Shown here: positions 24,864 to 32,700 of the stretch, piece after piece | How the letters are laid out: every line of letters starts with the position of its first letter | Position numbering within the stretch: position 1 is the stretch's first letter | Assembly: GCA_024405335.1 (NCBI GenBank) | Contig: JAKSOX010000002.1 | Coordinates: 1-35,231 of the forward strand | Length of the DNA: 35,231 nucleotides | Reading direction: 5' to 3' | Source: Kiritimatiellia bacterium | GTDB lineage: Bacteria; Verrucomicrobiota; Kiritimatiellia; RFP12; UBA1067 | The notes under the pieces: generated by a model | Told to the model about the DNA's origin: nothing | What the model saw: the letters and a program-made list of their open reading frames with translations, nothing else | Database searches by the model: none | Program-made: the position numbers and the translations under genes

Positions 24864-24912
24864 ATCGGTGTTTCTGGGATTTCCCCCGAAGCGCAAACAA
24901 GGAACGAACAAC

Positions 24913-25209
24913 ATGGCTAAGAAAGTCCCGTCCACCAAGACCGAAATCATGGCCGCCCTCGCTGAAGCGGCCGGCATCACCAAGAAGCAGGCCGCCGCCG
25001 CGTACGAAGCGCTCCTCCAGATCGCTTATGCCGGCGCCAAGCTCCCCAAGGGCCTCATGCTTCCCGGCCTCGGCAAGATCCTGAAGGCGAAGCGGAAAGC
25101 CCGCACCGGTCTCAACCCGCTCACCAAGGAAAAGATCAAGATCCCCGCCAAGACGGTCGCCAAGTTCCGTCTTTGCAAGGCCGCCAAGGAAGCCGTCCTC
25201 GCCAAGTAA
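24913..25209 (+). CDS. HU/IHF-family DNA-binding protein, 98 aa
   Basis: This is a small basic nucleoid-associated protein. The N-terminal helices (KTEIMAALAEAAGITKKQA) and the AAYEALLQIAY segment are followed by the beta-arm region GLMLPGLGKILKAKRKAR. TGLNPLTKEKIKIPAKTV then matches the HU signature (RxGxNPxTGExIxIPA), and the end is FRLCKAAKEAV. It bends and compacts DNA, probably as a dimer. It has its own promoter and terminator and is probably transcribed alone. The tandem repeats upstream of its promoter may control it. The ribosome-binding site is weak (AAGGAACGAACAAC). Whether it is HU- or IHF-like in specificity cannot be told. Confidence 0.92.
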   Translation: MAKKVPSTKTEIMAALAEAAGITKKQAAAAYEALLQIAYAGAKLPKGLMLPGLGKILKAKRKARTGLNPLTKEKIKIPAKTVAKFRLCKAAKEAVLAK

Positions 25210-25229
25210 ACGGGGCGTCTTCACAATTG

Positions 25230-25260
25230 AAAAGGGCTGCGGACTTCCGCGGCCCTTTTT
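25230..25260 (+). terminator. Rho-independent terminator of the HU-like gene
   Basis: AAAAGGGC-T-GCGG pairs with CCGC-G-GCCCTTTT around an ACTT loop, giving about 13 bp including one U-G pair, and ends in a T-run. It stops 3 nt before the next -10 box. Confidence 0.9.
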
Positions 25261-25268
25261 GCTATACT
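25260..25268 (+). promoter_or_regulatory. Extended -10 promoter for the 25276 operon (leaderless)
   Basis: TGCTATACT has its TATACT at 25263-25268. The -35 position falls within the HU terminator stem and shows no -35 hexamer. Seven nt separate the -10 from the ATG at 25276, so the first transcript is probably leaderless. Confidence 0.6.
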
Positions 25269-25275
25269 ACGGGGC

Positions 25276-25608
25276 ATGGGAAAAACGGCTAAATTGTTTT
25301 TGGCGTTTGTCGCGTTGGCGGTTGTCGCCGGCGCGGCGACGTTCGCCGTGAAGACGCTGCCCGCGTCCGAGGACTTCGTGGAGCCCAGCACGCAAAACGA
25401 AGTGGATCACGCCATCGACTTGGGCGAGGCGTGGCTCGAACGCGTAGGCGACACGAACGCGCCGGACGCCGCGCTCGCGTTCGCGTGGACGAACGGCGCG
25501 TCGCGCGCCGCCGTCGCGCGCAAGCTCGTGGCGCTCCAGCGCGGCGACGGACGCTGGGAAGGCACGAACGCCACGGCCACCGCCGTGGAAATTCTGAAAG
25601 GACTTTGA
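25276..25608 (+). CDS. Small membrane-anchored protein with a terpene-cyclase/prenyltransferase-like repeat, 110 aa
   Basis: An N-terminal hydrophobic segment (KLFLAFVALAVVAGAATFAV) is a signal peptide or membrane anchor. The soluble part has two short helical units, including AIDLGEAWLERV and RKLVALQRGDGRWEGTNATATAVEIL. The latter resembles the QxxDGxW helix-turn repeats of the alpha/alpha toroid fold of squalene cyclases and prenyltransferases. Only one such repeat is present, so it cannot form a full enzyme. It may bind something, or be a remnant. Its stop is 1 nt from the lgt start. There is no ribosome-binding site, which agrees with the leaderless promoter. Confidence 0.55.
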   Translation: MGKTAKLFLAFVALAVVAGAATFAVKTLPASEDFVEPSTQNEVDHAIDLGEAWLERVGDTNAPDAALAFAWTNGASRAAVARKLVALQRGDGRWEGTNATATAVEILKGL

Positions 25609-25609
25609 C

Positions 25610-26434
25610 ATGCATCCCGATCTCTTTTCGTTGGGGCCGCTCCACGTGAAAACCTACGGCGCCTGCATGGCGCTCGGATTTCTCGCCGCCTGGCAGGTCG
25701 TGGCTTGGGCGTGCAAGCGCACGGGGCGGTCCATGGACAAGATTTCCAATCTGCTCGTGGCGCTGATGGTTTCGGGCGTGGTGGGCAGCCGCATCGCCTA
25801 CGTGGTGGAGCACTGGTCAGCCGAGTTCGCGGCGAACCCGCTGAAAGTCGTGCGCGTCGACCAAGGCGGGCTCATGTTCTACGGCGGCCTCATTTTGGCG
25901 CTTGTCACCTTTCTCTTTTGGTGCCGGATCAAGAAGGAACCGGTGTTGCCGCTCGCGGACGTGCTGGCGATCGTGATACCGCTGGGCCATGCGTTCGGCC
26001 GCATCGGCTGTTTCTTCTACGGTTGCTGCTACGGGCGGCTTTCCGAATGCGCGCTCGCCGTGCGTTTCCCGCGCGGCAGTCCGGCGTGGTACGAACAGCT
26101 GAACGCCGGCATGATCGATTCGTCCGCGCCCGCTGCGCTCGCCGTGCTGCCCACGCAGCTTTTCGAGGCGGCGGCGTGCTTGGCGATTTTCGCGGGGCTT
26201 TTCAGCTGGTACGCGAAGCGGACCGCGACGCCGCGGGCGGAACGCGGCGGCCAATTCGCGGGCGCGTATTTCATGGTCTACGCCGTGGTTCGTTTCGCCA
26301 TGGAATTCCTGCGCGGAGATCCGCGCGCCGCCGTGGGGCCGTTTTCGATTTCGCAGACGATTTCCATGACGCTTTTCGCGATCGGCGTCGCGCTCGTGGC
26401 GTGGTCGCGCCGCAAAACCGCTTCCTCCAATTGA
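25610..26434 (+). CDS. lgt: Prolipoprotein diacylglyceryl transferase, 274 aa
   Basis: Lgt moves diacylglycerol from phosphatidylglycerol to the lipobox Cys of prolipoproteins, the first step of lipoprotein maturation at the inner membrane. About seven hydrophobic segments are visible. Conserved parts are LGPLHVKTYGACMALGF at the N-terminus, VDQGGLMFYGGLI, PLGHAFGRIGCFFYGCCYG with the key Arg, LPTQLFEA and a C-terminal YAVVRFAMEFLRGDPR. The place of E. coli His103 is taken by Tyr in FYGG. E. coli Asn146 is Cys in RIGC, a change seen in many other Lgts. It starts 2 nt after the previous stop. The rhamnosidase encoded two genes on carries a plausible lipobox. Confidence 0.95.
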   Translation: MHPDLFSLGPLHVKTYGACMALGFLAAWQVVAWACKRTGRSMDKISNLLVALMVSGVVGSRIAYVVEHWSAEFAANPLKVVRVDQGGLMFYGGLILALVTFLFWCRIKKEPVLPLADVLAIVIPLGHAFGRIGCFFYGCCYGRLSECALAVRFPRGSPAWYEQLNAGMIDSSAPAALAVLPTQLFEAAACLAIFAGLFSWYAKRTATPRAERGGQFAGAYFMVYAVVRFAMEFLRGDPRAAVGPFSISQTISMTLFAIGVALVAWSRRKTASSN

Positions 26435-26444
26435 CGCGTCGTCC

Positions 26445-27578
26445 ATGTCCTCCAGGCCGCAAACGATTCTTTTCGCAGTTCCCAAGCTTCCGCGCGCCAG
26501 CGGCGTCAGCGTGTTTGCGTGCGAAATCGCCCGCGAACTGGTCGACGCCGGCCACGAAGTCGTGTTGGCGGTGGGGCGGCGAATGCCAGGCGCGGAACGT
26601 TCCGTGGACCCGCGGATTCCCGTGTGTTCCGAAAGCGACGCGCTTCGCGGCGGTCGCCGTTTCGACGTGGTGCATTTGCACGGTTTGTGGAGTCCGTGTC
26701 TCCACCGTCTGGCGGCGTGGGGGCGACGCACTGGTGCGCGCGTGGCGTGGAGTCCGCACGGCATGCTCGCGCCATGGGCGCTCAATCACAAGTTCTGGAA
26801 AAAGGCCGTCGCGTTGGCGCTCTACCAGCGGCGTGACCTGGTCCGGGCGGATCTTCTGCACGTCACGTCCGAACAGGAGCGCGGCGATCTCCGCCGCCTG
26901 CGCCTCGTAACGCCTTCCGCCGTCGTGCCGTTGGGCGTGAGGTTGCCGGACGCTTCGTCCAGCGTCGCGTCGCCGCTGCCGCCGGCGGCCGGATGCCGCC
27001 GCACGCTGCTTTTCGCGGGTCGCGTGCAGCGCATCAAGGGACTGCCAGATCTGATCGCGGCCTGGGCCGCGCTGCCGTCCGACGAGCGCGGCGGTTGGCG
27101 GATCCGGATCGTGGGTCCCGACGAAGACGGCCACGCCTCCGAACTTGTCGCGTTGCGTGGGCGCTTGGGATTGTCCGCCGAAGACGTCGTGTTCGCCGGG
27201 GAAAAACACGGCCAGGCGCTGGCGGACGAATACGCCCTGGCGGATCTGTTCGCGTTGCCGTCCCATTCGGAAAATTTCGGCGGCGTGGTGGCGGAGGCGT
27301 TGGCGCACGGCGTGCCGGTGATCGCCACGAAGGGAACGCCTTGGCGCGTTCTGCGTGAAGAAGGGTGCGGCTGGTGGGTCGACGGAGGCGTCGATTCGCT
27401 GTCGGCGGCGCTTCACGAGGCGCTTCGCCTTTCCGACGCCGAACGCGCCGCGATGGGCCGCGTCGGCAGGGCGCTCGTCGCCAGAGACTACACGTGGCGG
27501 TCCGCCGCCGAAAAACTGCTCGCCGCCTACGTTTTTTCCCCGGTTCGCGGCGGGGCGGGGAATGAGGAGGAGGCGTGA
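26445..27578 (+). CDS. GT4-family glycosyltransferase, 377 aa
   Basis: This is a GT-B glycosyltransferase. The N-terminal domain has FAVPKLPRASGVSVFACEIARE and DVVHLHGLWSP with a WSPHGML acceptor-site loop. The C-terminal nucleotide-sugar domain has LLFAGRVQRIKGLPDLI, VFAGEKHG, YALADLFALPSHSENFGGVVAEAL and HGVPVIATKGTPW. The E-x7-E style motif is SENFGGVVAEAL. Such enzymes build LPS, capsule or glycolipids at the cytoplasmic face of the inner membrane. The sugar donor is not evident. It starts 10 nt after lgt, and its stop is overlapped by the GTG start of the rhamnosidase. Confidence 0.9.
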   Translation: MSSRPQTILFAVPKLPRASGVSVFACEIARELVDAGHEVVLAVGRRMPGAERSVDPRIPVCSESDALRGGRRFDVVHLHGLWSPCLHRLAAWGRRTGARVAWSPHGMLAPWALNHKFWKKAVALALYQRRDLVRADLLHVTSEQERGDLRRLRLVTPSAVVPLGVRLPDASSSVASPLPPAAGCRRTLLFAGRVQRIKGLPDLIAAWAALPSDERGGWRIRIVGPDEDGHASELVALRGRLGLSAEDVVFAGEKHGQALADEYALADLFALPSHSENFGGVVAEALAHGVPVIATKGTPWRVLREEGCGWWVDGGVDSLSAALHEALRLSDAERAAMGRVGRALVARDYTWRSAAEKLLAAYVFSPVRGGAGNEEEA

Positions 27579-29716
27579 CGAGGACGGGAGTTTTTGGGGT
27601 GGCTCTTTTGTCGGCGTGCGGGAGCGCGTCCGCGTACGCGCCGCGGTGGATCTGGCTGGACGCCGTTCCGCAGACGAACACGTACGCGACGTTCCGGGCG
27701 GCGCTTCCGGATTCGGCGGCGAAGGCGCGCGTTTCCGCGGCGGGCAATTTCGCGGCGTTCGTGGACGGCGCGGCCGATCCCGCGGGGTTCGGCCAGTACA
27801 CGGACCATCCGAACCGCAAGACGTACACGGAAATCGCGTTGCCGCCGGGATCGCCGGGGCGCACGCTGCGGGTGGACGTGTGGTACGGCGGCGGCGTTTT
27901 CACGTCGCACGACGACGGCGAACCCGGCCTGTGGGTGGAGCTGCTGGACGCGAACGGCGCGCGCGTGGGCGGGTCGGACGAAAGCTGGCGCGCGGCGCGG
28001 ATTCCGGGCTACGCGACGGGCGCGCGCACGAAGACGTTCGTGTCGCTGAACTGGACGTGGGCGTACGACGCGCGCAAGGAACAGGCGGCGGAAGGAAGCG
28101 CCGTCCTGGCGGCACCGCGCGCGGCGCCCGTGCCGCGCCCACTGCCGGCGTGTCCGCGCGGCGCGTTCGCGCCGGGGCGGGTCGTGATGTCGGGGGACGG
28201 CTTCCGCGTGTACGATCTGGGCGAAGAGCGCACCGGCCTGCTGCGGTTCGAGCTGTCGGCCGCGAAGGCGGGCGCGACGATTGAAATCGTCAACGGCGAG
28301 TGGCTGCAGCCGAACGGCCGTCTGCGCGATTTCCGGGAGCCGTTGCACGGCCGCGAGGTGATCGACCGGTACGTGACGCGCGCGGGGGCGCAGACGTACC
28401 GCCACTGGTTCCGCCGGTACGGGTGCCGCTACCTCGAGCTGCGCCATCCGGCGGACGCGGGCGTCGAAATCGCGGCGTGCGGACTCGAGGAGGTGTACGC
28501 GCCGGGCATGGAAACGCCAGCGTTCGCGTGCTCCGATCCGTTCTGGGAGAAGGCGTGGGAGATTTCCTGCCGCACGCTCCGCTGCTGCCGCCACGAGAAG
28601 TACGAGAACTGCCCCGGCCGCGAACAGTCGATCTGCCCGTACGACGCGCGCAACCAGCAGCTGTTCGGCTACGGGATTTTCGGCGACTATCCGCACGCGG
28701 CGGCGATGATCGAACTCTACGCCGCCGGCGCGATGACGAACGGTTTCCTCAAGGCGGCCGAGCCATACGGCGGCGACACGTGGATTCCGATGTTCACGTT
28801 CCCCTGGATGACGTCCATCGCGGAATACGGGTGGTATTCCGGCGACGCGTCGCTGTTCCGCCGCCTGGCGCCGCAGCTCAAGGAGATGCTCGGGAAAATC
28901 CTCGCCCTGCGCAAAAACGGGCTTTTCCTGCCGCCGGAACGCAAGGGCCGCTGGGACTACTGCGAGGCGCCGCTGATGGAGTTCAACGCTTTTCCGCCGA
29001 ATGCGTTCTACAATCTGTATCTGCACGAAGCGCTTTTGGCGTTGGCGCCGCTTTTCCGCGCGGAAGGGGACGCCGCGTTCGCGGACCGGCTGGAGAAGAC
29101 GGCGCGGGAAATCGGCGCGCGCGCCGAGGCGTTCTACTGGGACGAAACGCGCGGAGGATACGCGGACTGCGTCAACGACCGCGGCGAAAAGGAGCAGTTC
29201 CACGCGCTCGTGCAGGCGCTCTTCCTCGAACGCGGTCTCGTGCCGGCGGCGAAGCGCCGCCGCGTGCTGGACGCGCTGCGGTCGGAGAAGTTCGGCGTGC
29301 AGTCGCTCGCGACGCTGCGCTATCTCGCGAAGGGCGTGTGGGAACACGGCGATGAAGCGGACCGCAAGTGGGCGCACGAAAAGATCACGTCGCTCTACCG
29401 CGCCCAAATCGACGCCGGCGCCACCACCTGGTGGGAGACGTCGCAGGGGGCGGCGTACGCGGGCGGCGGCGGTTCCCTGTGCCACGGCTGGAGCGCGATG
29501 ATCGCGTGGTATCTCACGGAATACGTGATGGGCGTCCGGCCGACTTCGCCCGGCTACCGCACGTACGAGGTGAAGCCGCGCGTGACGGGGCTGACCGTCA
29601 AAGGCAGCGTCGCCACGCCCCGCGGCCGCATCCCCGTCGATTTCCGGGCTTGCAGCCAAACGCCAGAGCAGGCGCTTGGGCGCAAACGGACGTTGCTGGA
29701 TTCGGAAGTTTTTTGA
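27575..29716 (+). CDS. Alpha-L-rhamnosidase (GH78), putative lipoprotein, 713 aa
   Basis: The GTG start overlaps the GT4 stop and follows GGAGGAGG about 4 nt upstream. A short N-terminus has a Sec core and a lipobox-like LSAC at 12-15. A non-lipoprotein cut after ASA is the alternative. The beta-rich N-terminal half (sugar-binding modules, LELRHPADAG near 290) leads to a catalytic alpha/alpha toroid. The loop ENCPGREQSICPYDARNQQLFG matches the GH78 DCPxRxE acid region. WETSQGAAYAGGGGSLCHGWSA near 625-645 carries the general-base region. A C-terminal sandwich ends in GRIPVDFRA. The enzyme removes terminal rhamnose from pectin or bacterial glycans. No partner rhamnose catabolism gene lies here. 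Confidence 0.88.
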   Translation: MTRTGVFGVALLSACGSASAYAPRWIWLDAVPQTNTYATFRAALPDSAAKARVSAAGNFAAFVDGAADPAGFGQYTDHPNRKTYTEIALPPGSPGRTLRVDVWYGGGVFTSHDDGEPGLWVELLDANGARVGGSDESWRAARIPGYATGARTKTFVSLNWTWAYDARKEQAAEGSAVLAAPRAAPVPRPLPACPRGAFAPGRVVMSGDGFRVYDLGEERTGLLRFELSAAKAGATIEIVNGEWLQPNGRLRDFREPLHGREVIDRYVTRAGAQTYRHWFRRYGCRYLELRHPADAGVEIAACGLEEVYAPGMETPAFACSDPFWEKAWEISCRTLRCCRHEKYENCPGREQSICPYDARNQQLFGYGIFGDYPHAAAMIELYAAGAMTNGFLKAAEPYGGDTWIPMFTFPWMTSIAEYGWYSGDASLFRRLAPQLKEMLGKILALRKNGLFLPPERKGRWDYCEAPLMEFNAFPPNAFYNLYLHEALLALAPLFRAEGDAAFADRLEKTAREIGARAEAFYWDETRGGYADCVNDRGEKEQFHALVQALFLERGLVPAAKRRRVLDALRSEKFGVQSLATLRYLAKGVWEHGDEADRKWAHEKITSLYRAQIDAGATTWWETSQGAAYAGGGGSLCHGWSAMIAWYLTEYVMGVRPTSPGYRTYEVKPRVTGLTVKGSVATPRGRIPVDFRACSQTPEQALGRKRTLLDSEVF

Positions 29717-29722
29717 TATAAT
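29693..29722 (+). promoter_or_regulatory. Promoter of the five-domain giant gene (leaderless)
   Basis: The -35 TTGCTG (29693-29698), an 18-bp spacer and an extended -10 TGATATAAT with TATAAT at 29717-29722 lie partly within the rhamnosidase 3' end. Six nt separate it from the ATG at 29729. Confidence 0.75.
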
Positions 29723-29728
29723 CGCGCC

Positions 29729-32700
29729 ATGAAAACAAAAGCATCAATTCTCGCCCTGGCGTTGGCGTCGGGCGCGTGCTGTTTCGGTTATGAAGCGCCG
29801 GCCTGGCGCATCGCGTCCGACGCGTCGGGCGTGACGATTTCGGTGGACGTGGACGAACCGCTCGCCGATCTGCCGGGAGAGCCGGAAAACGAGCTCGAGA
29901 TTTTCTTCGCGCCGTTCCCGAACGACAACCGCTACTACCAGTTCTTCGGCGACCTGCGCGAACGCACCGTGGGGCCGTACTACTGGTCCAAGGGCGGCGA
30001 CTACGCGCGCTTCGCCGATTGGAAGGTCGCCTACGACGTCCAAAAGGGCAAGGGATATTGCGTGAAGGCGTCGCTGCCGTGGGGCGACTTGCGCAATTGC
30101 GCGCCGGTGACGGGCGGCGTCTGGCGCGTGGCCGTTGCGCGCACGCGCCAGGGCGAAGCGTTCAAGATCACCTCCGGCGCGCCGCACGAGCCGAAGACGT
30201 GGGCCGCCGTGGCGATGCCCGCTCTGGACGCGGCGTCCGCCGCGGAGGCGCAAAGGCAAATCGCCGCCGCCAAGGAGCATCCCAAGGAAGTGAAGCTGCG
30301 CGTGTGGGCGAAGCCCGGCGAGCGGCTGCCGATCACGTCGCCGTGCCCGAAACTCGACCCTGACGGCGAGGAACGCTGGGGCGTGCGCCAGCGCGCGGAG
30401 CTTCGCCATGCGCGCATCGCCCGCATGGCGAAGGAGGGACGTCCGCCGCGCGTGTTCATGCTGGGCGATTCGATCACCGAGTGGTTCGCGCCGAAACCGT
30501 GGGCGCGCCTGGCGCGCTTCGCGCCGGCGAACGTCGGCGTGTCCGGCGACGTGATCGAAAACGTGCTGTGGCGCATCGACCTCGGCATGTTCGACGTGGT
30601 GAAGCCCGAGGCGCTCGTGCTGTTGATCGGCACGAACAACGGCGGCAACACGCCGGCGGAGCGCGCGCAGGGCGTCGCGGCGATCGTCGACAAGATCCGC
30701 GAGAAGTCCCCCAAGACGAAGATTCTGCTCTACGGCATCTTCCCGCGCGGCAAGACGTGGCCGGCCGAAAAGAATCCGCTCAAGGACACGAATGCGCTTT
30801 TGGCGAAGCTCGCGGCCGAGAAGGGCGTCGCCTACGCCGACGTCACGGCGTCGTTTCTCGCGGCGGACGGCGTCACCGTGCGCCAGGAGCTTTTCCGCGA
30901 CGGCCTGCATCCGAACGAGGCGGGCGACGACGTCTGGGTCGATTCGCTTGAACGCGAACTCGGCAAGCTGCTCGGGGAGCCACGCGCGGACGCGCTGCCG
31001 TCCGTGCCGTTCATCCGCGGCGTGAAGGCGATGCTGCCGGGACGCGACGCCTTCGGCGACTTCCGCGCGCTCGTCGACCTGATGGCGCACTTCGGGCTCA
31101 ACACGCTGATGCTCGAACTTGGCGGCGCGATGGAGTACAAGTCGCATCCCGAAGTCAACGCGGGGTGGATCGAGTACGCCAAAATCATGAACGAGTACCC
31201 CGGCAAGACGCTCAAGATACAGCACGCCCAGAAGTGGCACAAGAACTCCATCCACTCCGAAAACGGCGGCGGCGGCGTTTTGACGCAAAAGGAGATCGCG
31301 GAACTGGCCGCCTACGCGCGCGAGCGCGGCATCGAAATCATTCCCGAAGTGCCGTGCCTGAGCCACAGCGACTACCTGCTGTGGCGCCACCGGGAACTGG
31401 CCGAGCGGCAAAACGACCCGCATCCGGACTGCTACTGCCCGTCCGATCCGCGAAGCTACGCGCTGTTGTTCGACCTGCTGGACGAAGTGGTGGCGCTTTT
31501 CAAGCCGCGGATCGTCAACGTCGGCCACGACGAGTGGTATTCCATCGGCGTCTGCGACAGGTGCCGCGGCAAGAACGCCGCCGAACTGTACGCGGGCGAC
31601 GTCCGCAAAATCCGCGACCATCTCGCGGCGAAGGGCGTGCGCACGATGATGTGGGCCGAGAAACTGCTCGATTTCAAGTTCTGCGATTCGAAGAAGCCCT
31701 GGGCGGGCGCCGCGACCGAGGATTTCCCGGCCACGCATCCCGCCATCGACATGCTGCCGAAGGACGTGGTCATGCTGCACTGGTACTGGTCGCTCGGGCG
31801 CACGCTCGAAAACGCCTTCGCGGACCGCGGCTTCACGTGGGTGTTCGGCAATTATTCCGCGCGCGGAATGCTCGACTACCCCGGCCGCTCGCGCAAGCGC
31901 GGGTTTTCGGGCTACATGCTCTCCAACTGGGGACGCAGCGACATCCCCACCCTGCAGCGCAACGGCGTGCTGGCGGACATCGTGATGGACAAGCTCGTGG
32001 AGGAAAGCAAAGACCCCGACGCCGAAATCGACGCGCTGTGGGAGCGCATGTTCAAAGAGCTTTTCGCGCTGCGCCATCCGGCGGACAGGACGTATTACCG
32101 CTTGCGCCACCACGCCACCCGAAAGCGCGAGTTCCGCTGCTTCTTCGACGGCTTCTACGTCAAGAAGGAGGATTGGCTGCTGGGCCGCTACGTGCTCACG
32201 CTCGCGGACGGCGGCAAGGTGACGCACGACGTGCTGTACGGCGAGAACGTGTCGCACGCGGACGTGGACTGGAATCCGCCGCGCGAATGGGACACCGACG
32301 CGCGCCGCGGCCGCGGCGAACTGGCGGCGGTGGCGTATTCCACACTCCCCGTGCGCCAGGGCGGCCGCACCACGTACGAAATCGCCATCGAGATCCCGAA
32401 GGGCGCGCAGGTCGTTTCCTGCGTCTTCGAGCCGGCCGAGGGCCAGCCGAAGGACGCCGTCGCGTTCGAGCCCGTGACGCCGCCCGCGCCGCCGTCGGCG
32501 ACGGTCGACCGCAAGGCGCTGGTCGATTTCCTTTCGTTGCCGAGCCGGAGCCACGACCTGCCGCAGCTCAAGCGCGGCGTCGACTTCCTCAAGGACTGGC
32601 TGGCCGCGCGCGGCGTCTGGTGCACGGTCGAGACCAACGAATGCGGCTACGTGGGGCTCTACGCCGCGACCACGCCGGGCAAGGTGCACGACTACATGTT

